A stretch of DNA of 64,000 nucleotides, taken from positions 269,172 to 333,171 of the forward strand of contig PEZS01000006.1 in assembly GCA_002778785.1 (NCBI GenBank), written 5' to 3'. Each line of letters opens with the position of its first letter. The first letter of the stretch is position 1. Origin of the DNA: Bdellovibrionales bacterium CG10_big_fil_rev_8_21_14_0_10_45_34 (lineage in GTDB: Bacteria > Bdellovibrionota > Bdellovibrionia > Bdellovibrionales > 1-14-0-10-45-34). The notes beneath the pieces are model-generated. The model was not told where the DNA came from. It saw nothing but the letters and a program-made list of their open reading frames with translations, and made no database searches. Position numbers and translations under genes: made by a program. Below, piece after piece: positions 55,901 through 62,868 of the stretch.

Positions 55901-57283
55901 GGCGGCGTGATCGTTTTTGATGAAATCTCCAATATGGGCGGGAAAGATCCGGCACAAAAGCAGGCTCTTTTCAAAAAGCTTTACTCCATTTTTGAAGAAG
56001 GCACTTGGACATCGCCCGCAACAAACAAAACCTATGAATTATCCAAATACACGATTCTCAACACGGGCAATGACCTTGAAGCACTGCTACAAGGAATTTC
56101 TGCTGACGATTTAAGATTGTCGATTTGGAATAAAAACAAGTCCCCTTCCAATGTGAGATCACTTCTATTGAAGGCGGGTGTTCCTGAGGCATTTTTGGGT
56201 CGGATGGCTGATATCATCCTTATGAAGCCTCTTTTGAAAGCTGAAGTGAATCAGGTCACTCGCAAAATTTTAATCGAGCAAACGAGAGAGTTTAAAGAAA
56301 AGGGTGTCGACATCAAGTTTGAAGAAAGTTTTGTTCAAGACATTTCGAATAAATTTTTTACTCAGGATCAGGGTGCAAGATCGATTCGTAATTTGGTTGA
56401 GTTTCGGGTCAAATCTGCAATCACCCAACTGATCATTAAAGCTAGAGGCATTCAAAACCTCCAGGGAAAAACCATTTATTTGTCCATTGAAGACAATCAA
56501 GTGAACAGAACTTACGTCCGGCCCTCTGACCCGGAAAGAAAGGTCACATTAAAGGCGTCACTCAAAGGCAAAGACGCTTTGGGCGTTACTTTAGACGCCA
56601 CGGAATTTGCGTCAAAAGTGAATCTGCAAACTCGCAGAGAAGTTTTAAGGACGTCTTATCACGAAGCCGGTCATGCCATCGTCAACGATCCGGCTATTAC
56701 GGGCGAGCGCGTAGCGATGATCACAGTCATCGGTCAGGATAACTATTTGGGTTATGCCCGCTACGAGGAGATCACGGGCCGAGCGCAGTCGCCGACAGAG
56801 CAAAAAGTCATTGTGGAAATGGCGAAACTCCTTGCGGGACAGACCGCTGAAAAACTCGCTGGATTTCAACCGAGTGCGGGTTGGGCCAACGATCTTGAAA
56901 AAGCACGGTCTCTTGCAACCCGATATGTCTTGGATTGGGGACTGGGTGAAAACATGGCCTCAGTACAAGTAGATGAAAAAGGTAAGCCGAAACTAAGCGG
57001 GGCCAAGGCCAGACAATTTCAAAAAGAATTGGATCGAGTTTTCAGCGAAGCTCAGACTTTGGCTGAAAATGTTTTGCGAGAGAAGTGGAGTTTTGTTCGC
57101 GCCGTTGTTGGAGAACTTTACGCTAAGGGACAGATTACAGGTCAGAGATTTTCGCAAATTGAAACTCAACTTAAGCAAACTCCAGGACTTTCCAAATGGA
57201 TGAAGAAAGAAGGATCAGACCGACTTATCCGTCCTCGTGGTGGTGCGAATAGATGCGCTGATTTGTTATCAGGTAAACTTTAA
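52982..57283 (+). CDS. Giant exported or anchored protein with three Clp-type AAA+ modules and an M41 peptidase domain
   Basis: Residues 27-47 are a hydrophobic signal or anchor (FFILVVGFLLAPALSLAQQ). Residues 50-230 are helical. AAA+ 1 (about 235-500) is ClpA/B D1-like: FGRDKETEQAIDTL, Walker A GPRGAGKT (268), Walker B LFVDEIHTF. AAA+ 2 (about 525-830) is ClpB D2-like: GPTGVGKS (557) but Walker B reads LINEAERAH with Asn for Asp. AAA+ 3 (about 870-1180): GTTGTGKT (906), VIVFDEISN. Residues 1215-1400 are FtsH-type M41: HEAGH (1227-1231) with the third ligand probably Asp1304 in WANDLEKA. The C-terminus ends NRCADLLSGKL. The DGR target starts 15 bases downstream. The combination suggests an unfoldase-protease, but its compartment is puzzling because ATP is scarce in the periplasm. 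Confidence 0.85.
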   Translation: MAQCKISKQPLLSRLCELFRSSSGHFRSSFFILVVGFLLAPALSLAQQQPSPAEIETVRQLLIRLKSSDKRQSSGAAQALGSYTYTEVNQALIHVALAELSQSSPNTFVIGNAIKSLISLSTPQNIPELKQIKAQIDQLVAQGTANRAFPHIGAEVDQAIQAAGQRRDADLQRLIRQTEGRAPVAQGVLSDMPLLKQELTNVLTSGQRPDVEEAAKIALLATGSFLSDEILEQLRKNEQFEIFGRDKETEQAIDTLTREKGKNPILVGPRGAGKTTIVQKIARTILEGNLPAHAVYQSELAGAFIIETTPGRISRLAKANDNNSQAAALEMYFDAILTLENKLGIKIVLFVDEIHTFGPGQVEAMKPYLDSRTKAIKLIGASTSVEYQNAFKSNPAIQRRFDPIGVSEQSVAEVRKIIMASEKPRTEKRYGFRVTDEAIDVIVNNANRVYPDTSLVDASSKMLMTLSSVEARKLGNQRARQSVEITEGMVYEFIQAKLGYPVNPLDVRALQKYKEDLLKTLNEEVIGQERMVGDITDEWIRLLKNNRKGVRSVLALGPTGVGKSHLGRELAKKVFGSEGAFLEVDANQFKEGSLSSNTFFGAPNGVLSSDKTAGMLFDYLDDPGKGKFGGVILINEAERAHTDFWEKMMEIMDTGKATGGDGKERILSRHLIVLTSNRGDLALYPRTLEDWTESEYKAHMETLTEERLKSVFKEATTGRDQFRLPDPILARIDKFTAAEPMIPAKIRLIAIQKAMKVVRQVESSFKIKIELDPSVPAEIAKASYQKGLGARPVEKKVVDLVEAAIDRYLVENDTNRGDQLRISLAQAGQTASINVQGPRGTTTLPIPILIKQDLLSDQELLSRLDGLDKELKSRIFGQDEMIGRIKDAVIAHQATQGKRPLSIFAIGTTGTGKTETAKALAKSLYRSESRVIVLDMGKIIYEGEFNNIFGSPAGHVGSQDERIFEQFLRENPQGGVIVFDEISNMGGKDPAQKQALFKKLYSIFEEGTWTSPATNKTYELSKYTILNTGNDLEALLQGISADDLRLSIWNKNKSPSNVRSLLLKAGVPEAFLGRMADIILMKPLLKAEVNQVTRKILIEQTREFKEKGVDIKFEESFVQDISNKFFTQDQGARSIRNLVEFRVKSAITQLIIKARGIQNLQGKTIYLSIEDNQVNRTYVRPSDPERKVTLKASLKGKDALGVTLDATEFASKVNLQTRREVLRTSYHEAGHAIVNDPAITGERVAMITVIGQDNYLGYARYEEITGRAQSPTEQKVIVEMAKLLAGQTAEKLAGFQPSAGWANDLEKARSLATRYVLDWGLGENMASVQVDEKGKPKLSGAKARQFQKELDRVFSEAQTLAENVLREKWSFVRAVVGELYAKGQITGQRFSQIETQLKQTPGLSKWMKKEGSDRLIRPRGGANRCADLLSGKL

Positions 57284-57298
57284 AAGGTGGGGATCCAA

Positions 57299-60200
57299 AT
57301 GGTAGAAAATAACAAATCAACAAAATTGATGAGTCCCAAGGCCTTCTTGTCGGTTTTTATCTTACTGGCTTTCGCAGCGGATGCCTTTGGTGCCACAGTG
57401 CTTTCGAATCGGTGTGCCGATCTCTTAAGTGGCCGTGATGTACGGATTAGCCGTGAAGTTGAAAGGCCCCGCCTTGCCAAGTCCTCGCAAAGTGGCGTTA
57501 GTGAAAGGGAACTCTTCGCGCACGTTTCAAGTAAGATCATTCTCGTTCCTGAGTTTCAGTATATTCGAGAAACCGCTCAAAAGATGGGCTTAAGGGTTTG
57601 GCTTTTCGGCGGGACGGCATCGAGCTTTCTTCATTATGTGAAGTGGGATCTGGCGAGAACTAAAGGGCTAATGGATCTTCAGAAAGACCGTTTTGATTTT
57701 GATTTCACAAACATTTTCCGAACTACGCAGGATTTGGATATTGTTGTAGACGCCACGGTTGATGTTGCAAGGCAATTTCAGAACACAATTGCCCAAAGAT
57801 TCCCGCACTTCTTAGGTTCCAAGGCCAACAAGTGGGAAGTGCGAACCCTTAGACATCGGATGGGGACTCCCGGCCAGCTGGGTTTTAAAGAGGCTCTCTT
57901 GAATGATGCAGATTTCAACAATCAAAATACGGATTCTAACTCCGTCGGTATGGTTGAAGTGACGTTGAGCAAGGAGCCCGTTGTTCGGGATTTGCGACAT
58001 TGGGATCAAACAGGCAGCGTCTTTTTAGAGGATACACTCAATAACCGCATCAGTTATTTTAGAAGTGATCGTCATTTCACCACGTCACGGGCGAAAGCCG
58101 GTGAAAACCCGGAGATTTTGTCTGTCCTTCGCCTTCTGGTGAAGGCCTTCCAATACGAGCTTAATTTCTCCGATTCCGAGTTTAGACAGATGAAAGAAAT
58201 CGTGAGTGGATTCAACCCAGAGAACGTAACGAACAGCGCTGCTTTAAGAAGGATGCAGGATACAGCAAAAAAACTTGTCATACATGCTGTTAACATTGAA
58301 TACGCCATCAATAAGCTGGACGAACTTGGACTTAGAAAAAAACTGATTGCGATGGGCAATAAAAGCGAACAGGGCAATTTCGCCTGGTGGTTGAACAGGG
58401 AGCCTTTAAGATCAAGGCCTGTTGGAGAAGGCAGAGGTAAAACAGCAAGAGAGTTGAGTATTCAAGTTGTGGCCCACGAAACCAATAGCTTTTTGGCATA
58501 TGAATCGATCACGCGGGCGCATAGTGGGGAGCCCAATGTTTTGATCTCCAGACAGAATGCAGTGGGCGAAGCTGCAGCTTATGGAGATGGGTTTTATACA
58601 AGACTTGGAAAGGTGGGAGCCAGAGGCACTGGGCTCACCATTAGATTTACTGTGGATCCGCTGGCTCGTGAAGGAACGGATTTCACAAGCAATGGGGAAT
58701 ACATTGTCTTCAAGAACAAGAAAGCTTTAAAGATCATTCAGGAGTCCCTTAATTTCGGCCTGGATGACCTGATGCGTTTGGCTGAGACTAATCAAGAAGT
58801 TCAGGTTGATAAATCGGACTTGGGACTTCTTGAGAAACTGAAAAGAAGGCTGAATGCCGCCCGGATCACCGACGAACTGGAAAGACTTCTCAATTCAAGG
58901 TCAGAGAGTGATCACAATAGACTTGTTCAAATATTGAGTGCCTTTCAGAACTCAAGCGTTTCAAAATTGATTTCCGAAGACGTGATGGCGTCGGTGGTAA
59001 AGAACATTTATGGTCGTGTGGCACAGATGGCACAAAGCTCAAAAGAATCGGACATTTTGAAGTATGTGAAAACAGTCGGCCCGATTCTTAAGACAGTGGA
59101 TACGGTTGGCCTACTTAAAAATCGAGACTTCATTCAATACTTGGAGCGCTTAAGTAGCGGTCGAGGCAGTTTTGATCTTCGTAAAGAGGCCGTGTTTGAA
59201 ATACTTCTCAATGCTGAAAATTTTGAAAACAGCCTTAATTTTAAAAGAGATTTGTCTCAAGCTGAATTGAGAGTCGTCACGACTGAGATCAGGGAATGGC
59301 ACAAATCGCCTGACGCCAGAAAAAGAAAATTCGCTGTCGAGTTGAACAAGAAATGGTCAGAGGCCATCGAGAAGGGCGAAGTGAAAAGGCTTGAGGCCCT
59401 GGTTGACTCCAGTTTTTTTGAGATCAATCACAAGAACGTGAGCGAAGTGTCCATGCTCCAGCTAGCTGGCTACTATAAGCAAAACAAGGTTATTGAGTGG
59501 TTGGTTTCAAATCCAGAGTTTGATTTTAATGCGAAGAATGCTCGTGGTTTTACGGAAGTCGAGCAGTTGCTCCTAAGCGGGAAAACAGAACTTGCGGCTG
59601 CCATTGCGCGGGCCAGACCTGAGGTTCAGGTCCGACGATTTCAGGTGAAAGAGCGAAATGTGAATGAAAAAACGAAGGAGTATCCTGAGGGGACTCCCAT
59701 CGTTGATTTCGTGCGGATCGAACCCTCCTCTTTTATGATGGGAGATGGGGCGACAAAAGTTCTGACCTCGGTTTCAAAACCTTTTGAGTTCATGTCTGTG
59801 GATGTCACACAAGAAACCTATAGAGTCGTTGTCGAGCTTTTAAAACAAAATCTTAGAAGTGGAGAGTACAATGTGCTTGAGGCTTCGCCCTCAAACTTTA
59901 AGGCTGAAAATCATCCTGTGGAGCAGGTTTCCCATGACGACGTCAGTTTATGGAAAAAGGGCCTCAATGAATTATCAAAATTGGATGATTCCCAGGTTCA
60001 GCAGACGCTTTCGGCGCTATTCCCCGGCCACAAACGTGGCAAACAATACAGCCGCCCGACAGAAGCGCAGTGGGAGCTTGTCTCGCGCTTAGGTGGAGTT
60101 GCAGAGAGTGATTATGCCCATGGTAAGGGCGAGACAGGCTTAGGTGACCATGCGGTTTATAGCTCAAATTCTGGCTCAAAAACACAACCTGTTGGGTTGA

Positions 60201-60457
60201 AGAGGCCGGTCTTTTATAATGGTAAACCAATTTACGATCTTCATGGCAATGTTTGGAAATGGCTTGAGGATTGGTATGATGGAAGCCTCGCTGGTGGTAC
60301 GGATCCCATGGGTCCTGCATCGGGCTCTGACCGCGTTATGCGTGGCGGCAGCTGGGGCAACGATGCGTCCTTCCTGCGGTCCGGTGGCCGTTTCTACTGG
60401 GGGCCTGGCGTTCGCGGCGGCAATGTGGGCTTCCGCCTTGTGAGGACTGCCGAGTAA
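57299..60457 (+). CDS. DGR target: exported multidomain protein with C-terminal variable lectin-like domain
   Basis: The ATG at 57299 has a GGTGGGG ribosome site (a GTG at 57287 is less likely). The signal peptide ends near residue 32 (LSVFILLAFAADAFG-AT), followed by NRCADLLSG. Residues about 95-150 carry a nucleotidyltransferase-like motif set, LFGGTASSF (G104-G105) and QDLDIVVD (D145, D147). Residues about 385-480 resemble an ADP-ribosyltransferase fold: H393 in VVAHETNS, Y433 in GDGFYTR, E467 in NGEYIVF. Residues about 690-775 look like ankyrin repeats. Residues 796-1052 are a formylglycine-enzyme/C-type-lectin fold (RIEPSSFMMGDG, YSRPTEAQWELVSR, DLHGNVWKWLEDWYDG) ending in the variable repeat. 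The fold is the usual DGR display scaffold. Functions of the N-terminal domains are inferred. Confidence 0.87.
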   Translation: MVENNKSTKLMSPKAFLSVFILLAFAADAFGATVLSNRCADLLSGRDVRISREVERPRLAKSSQSGVSERELFAHVSSKIILVPEFQYIRETAQKMGLRVWLFGGTASSFLHYVKWDLARTKGLMDLQKDRFDFDFTNIFRTTQDLDIVVDATVDVARQFQNTIAQRFPHFLGSKANKWEVRTLRHRMGTPGQLGFKEALLNDADFNNQNTDSNSVGMVEVTLSKEPVVRDLRHWDQTGSVFLEDTLNNRISYFRSDRHFTTSRAKAGENPEILSVLRLLVKAFQYELNFSDSEFRQMKEIVSGFNPENVTNSAALRRMQDTAKKLVIHAVNIEYAINKLDELGLRKKLIAMGNKSEQGNFAWWLNREPLRSRPVGEGRGKTARELSIQVVAHETNSFLAYESITRAHSGEPNVLISRQNAVGEAAAYGDGFYTRLGKVGARGTGLTIRFTVDPLAREGTDFTSNGEYIVFKNKKALKIIQESLNFGLDDLMRLAETNQEVQVDKSDLGLLEKLKRRLNAARITDELERLLNSRSESDHNRLVQILSAFQNSSVSKLISEDVMASVVKNIYGRVAQMAQSSKESDILKYVKTVGPILKTVDTVGLLKNRDFIQYLERLSSGRGSFDLRKEAVFEILLNAENFENSLNFKRDLSQAELRVVTTEIREWHKSPDARKRKFAVELNKKWSEAIEKGEVKRLEALVDSSFFEINHKNVSEVSMLQLAGYYKQNKVIEWLVSNPEFDFNAKNARGFTEVEQLLLSGKTELAAAIARARPEVQVRRFQVKERNVNEKTKEYPEGTPIVDFVRIEPSSFMMGDGATKVLTSVSKPFEFMSVDVTQETYRVVVELLKQNLRSGEYNVLEASPSNFKAENHPVEQVSHDDVSLWKKGLNELSKLDDSQVQQTLSALFPGHKRGKQYSRPTEAQWELVSRLGGVAESDYAHGKGETGLGDHAVYSSNSGSKTQPVGLKRPVFYNGKPIYDLHGNVWKWLEDWYDGSLAGGTDPMGPASGSDRVMRGGSWGNDASFLRSGGRFYWGPGVRGGNVGFRLVRTAE
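60322..60444 (+). repeat. DGR variable repeat (VR)
   Basis: This 123-base segment encodes residues 1009-1049 of the target. Position-by-position alignment with TR (offset 2424) gives 104 identities and 19 differences, and every difference is at a TR adenine (13 A-to-G, 6 A-to-T); 10 TR adenines are unchanged. Twelve residues are altered: 1011, 1014, 1020, 1022, 1025, 1030, 1032, 1033, 1035, 1038, 1040 and 1041. The last 23 bases (60422-60444) are invariant and probably act as the initiation of mutagenic homing site. Confidence 0.96.
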
Positions 60458-60501
60458 TTCTTGTCCCTTTTACTCTTGTTCCCTTGAATCCCCGCGTAGC
60501 T

Positions 60502-60580
60502 AAAATGTAACTGGAGGAAAAGCGCAGGCCCCGCGAAGCGCGGGCCGTAGCCCTCCAGTTACATTTTGGCGAAGCCAAAA
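60502..60580. repeat. Large inverted repeat downstream of VR (cruciform or hairpin)
   Basis: A perfect 16-bp inverted repeat (60502-60517 AAAATGTAACTGGAGG and 60552-60567) encloses a 34-base GC-rich loop that can itself fold (CCGCG AAG CGCGG). The right arm runs into a second perfect hairpin TTTTGGC GAA GCCAAAA (60564-60580). There is no T run, so it is not a standard terminator. Hairpins just downstream of VR are known in other DGRs to aid mutagenic homing. The rest of 60458-60846 shows no gene. Confidence 0.75.
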
Positions 60581-60846
60581 TCGCGCTAAATTTTTGAACT
60601 ATTATGCGGCGCATATAAGGCCAGTTTATGCCTTTGTTGAAATTTCAACTCCTGAATTTAAATTAACGACTAGCCGAAAGTCCTAGCTCAAGTGTCCTAG
60701 GCAGGAGGGGGATCCTTCGGCGGGTGTTCTTTTTTAGGTAAAATGTTAGTTTAAAAAAAACACAGCCAATGATAAACCCAAAGCCGCATCGTAGATTTTT
60801 CATCTTGATTACAGTTCAACATTAAAAAGATTCTTTGGGGGGCGAA

Positions 60847-61365
60847 GTGCTAATCAAAGTCATCTCTTTATCTTTTGATACTGCCTTTGGTGGCTTCAAA
60901 GATGAAGAAGTGCGGGAGTTCTTGAAAGATAAGGAACTGATATCCGTACAGGATTATTTTTTTATTAAAAATGATATGCCTTATTTGGTATTTGTTCTTA
61001 AGTACTTCCCCCATCGGGCGGAGGTAGACCCTAAATTATCCACCAAAGAAAAAAAAGAGGAGCCATGGAGAGCGAGTCTATCTGAACACGACATGGGCCT
61101 TTTCAATTTGTTGCGGGATTGGCGATCTCAGCGAAGCAAGAAAGACGGGGTTCCTCCCTATATTTTGTTTACTAATCAAAATCTCGCAGAAATCGTCAAG
61201 AAACGGCCCCAGTCTCTAGCTGAATTAACTCAGATCAGTGGCATTGGGAAAGGGAAGGCTGAAAAGTACGGCGAAGAGATTTTAAAGATTTCAAAGGTTA
61301 ATCTCGGCACTCAAATAGAGAACGCCGCTGTAGCGCAGGTGGAGGAAAATGGAAAGTCCACCTAA
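60847..61365 (+). CDS. HRDC-domain protein, DGR accessory
   Basis: I choose the GTG at 60847 (preceded by GGGGGGCGAA) over an upstream TTG at 60835. Residues about 75-150 form an HRDC nucleic-acid-binding domain: LFNLLRDWRSQRSKKDGVPP, YILFTNQNLAEIVKKRPQSL and LTQISGIGKGKAEKYGEEIL. The N-terminal 70 residues (VISLSFDTAFGGF) have no named family. HRDC proteins are recorded as accessory genes in some DGRs; their role may be binding nucleic acid during cDNA synthesis or homing. It overlaps avd by 17 bases. Confidence 0.85.
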   Translation: MLIKVISLSFDTAFGGFKDEEVREFLKDKELISVQDYFFIKNDMPYLVFVLKYFPHRAEVDPKLSTKEKKEEPWRASLSEHDMGLFNLLRDWRSQRSKKDGVPPYILFTNQNLAEIVKKRPQSLAELTQISGIGKGKAEKYGEEILKISKVNLGTQIENAAVAQVEENGKST

Positions 61366-61735
61366 AGAATTTCAATCAGGAGCCAAAGAAGATCTTCCGA
61401 TATTCATCAAGTGGATGGATTTTCTTAAATGGCTTTTGGTAACGACAGATAACTTTCCCAAGAAAGCCCGATTTACCTACACTGACCATCTGACAAACTT
61501 GGCACTCCTTATTGTTGAGGATCTCATTGAGGCTCGCTATAGCAGGAGCAAGTATCAAATTCTCCGTCGCGCCAATATGAATCTGGAGAAAATCAGAGTC
61601 CTCATTCGGATTTGTTATGAACTAAAACTTTTGCCGAGAAAATCATATGAATACGCATCACTTTCAATTAATGAAGTTGGCAAGATGCTTGGGGGCTGGA
61701 TGAAACAGCAAGGTGATCATGAAAAGGCACGGTAA
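61349..61735 (+). CDS. avd: DGR accessory variability determinant (Avd)
   Basis: The 128-residue helical protein has the Avd pattern throughout: LPIFIKWMDFLKWLLVTTDN, FPKKARFTYTDHL, ARYSRSKYQILRRANMNLEK, IRVLIRICYELKLLP and INEVGKMLGGWMKQQ. Avd forms a positively charged pentameric barrel that binds the reverse transcriptase and template RNA and is required for mutagenic retrotranscription in the Bordetella phage DGR. A GGAGG site precedes the ATG. Its 3' end overlaps the RT gene by 17 bases. Confidence 0.95.
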   Translation: MESPPKEFQSGAKEDLPIFIKWMDFLKWLLVTTDNFPKKARFTYTDHLTNLALLIVEDLIEARYSRSKYQILRRANMNLEKIRVLIRICYELKLLPRKSYEYASLSINEVGKMLGGWMKQQGDHEKAR

Positions 61736-62732
61736 CTTATTTGAAAAGATTGTTACGTTTGAAAACCTTCTTTTGGCATCAAAAAATGCGATCAGAGGCA
61801 AGAAGGATAAAAGGGCGGTCGCGTCTTTTTATTTCCATTTGGAAAATGAACTCTTATCTCTTCAGTCAGAGCTTCTTTCTGGGGATTATCATCCCAGACC
61901 GTACATACAGTTTGAAGTTAGGGAGCCCAAGGTCAGAAAAATCTGCAGCTCCGATTTTCGAGATCGCGTCGTCCATCATGCTATTTGTAATTTCATGGAG
62001 CCAATTTTTGAATCGAAATCAATTTATGACAGCTACGCCTGTCGACAGGACAAGGGCGCTCATTCTGCTGTGAAACGGTGTCAGTCTTTTACCAGAAGAT
62101 TTGGCTATTTTCTCAAATGTGACATTCGGAAGTTTTTTGAAAGTATTGATCACGATATTTTGAAATCAATATTGCAGAGAACATTCAAAGACCCGAAGCT
62201 CCTGTCCCTGTTGAATATAATTATTGATCATCGAGTGGAGGGCAATTTGCCTGGGAAGGGGTTGCCCATTGGAAATCTCACCAGCCAGCATTTTGCAAAT
62301 TACTATTTGGGGTTTTTGGACCACTTCATTAAGGATCGGCTCCAAATCCCAGGATATGTGCGGTATATGGACGACTTTATTTCGTTTTCAAATGACAAGG
62401 AGTCCTTGAATCGCCTGTTGTCAGAAATAGAAAATTTCACCGAAAATGTTTTGAAACTTAAGTTGAAAGATAAGGTAACAATCATCGCACCTGTATCCGA
62501 AGGTGTGCCGTTCCTCGGATTCAGAGTATTTCCGGGACTCATCCGTATTAAGCGTGAAAACCTTGTGCGAATGAGAAAGAAAGTCCATCAGAAGGAGCAG
62601 CTGTATCTTGAGGGGAAAATTCCCGAAAAATCCCTTATTCAATCCGTGAACAGCATTGTGGGTCATGTTGCCCATGTGAATTCACGGAGCGCACGAAGGA
62701 GGATTTTTGAAAAGTCTTTGAAAATGGCGTAA
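61719..62732 (+). CDS. DGR reverse transcriptase
   Basis: The 337-residue enzyme has RT domains 1-7. The first catalytic Asp135 is in LKCDIRKFFESIDH, the DGR-diagnostic motif GNLTSQ (185-190) replaces the QGxxxSP of other RTs, and YMDD (216-219) is the polymerase active site. REPKVRKICSSDFRDRVVHHAICN and DSYACRQDKGAHSAVKRC are typical N-terminal blocks. The thumb ends with RSARRRIFEKSL. I choose ATG 61719 (AAGGTGATC ribosome site) over a GTG two codons upstream. The stop TAA overlaps an ATG that opens the TR frame. Confidence 0.97.
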   Translation: MKRHGNLFEKIVTFENLLLASKNAIRGKKDKRAVASFYFHLENELLSLQSELLSGDYHPRPYIQFEVREPKVRKICSSDFRDRVVHHAICNFMEPIFESKSIYDSYACRQDKGAHSAVKRCQSFTRRFGYFLKCDIRKFFESIDHDILKSILQRTFKDPKLLSLLNIIIDHRVEGNLPGKGLPIGNLTSQHFANYYLGFLDHFIKDRLQIPGYVRYMDDFISFSNDKESLNRLLSEIENFTENVLKLKLKDKVTIIAPVSEGVPFLGFRVFPGLIRIKRENLVRMRKKVHQKEQLYLEGKIPEKSLIQSVNSIVGHVAHVNSRSARRRIFEKSLKMA

Positions 62733-62745
62733 TGACCAGTTCAAG

Positions 62746-62868
62746 GGGCTCTAACCGCGTTATACGTGGCGGCAGCTGGAACAACAATGCGTCCAACCTG
62801 CGGTCCGGTAACCGTAACAACTGGAGGCCTGGCAATCGCAACAACAATGTGGGCTTCCGCCTTGTGAG
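62746..62868 (+). repeat. DGR template repeat (TR)
   Basis: This 123-base copy of VR contains 29 adenines, clustered as AAC and AAT codons in the VR reading frame (for example at positions equivalent to residues 1020-1022, 1030-1033 and 1040-1042), the usual TR design for maximal diversity. It begins 14 bases after the RT stop. It lies in an open frame that starts at the ATG overlapping the RT stop (62732) and runs to 62929, but the frame is probably a by-product of descent from VR. Confidence 0.96.

Noticed and set aside
60502-60580. Inverted repeat as an ordinary Rho-independent terminator
   Set aside because: No T run follows either stem; the DGR context makes a cruciform or homing-related role more likely, although termination cannot be excluded.
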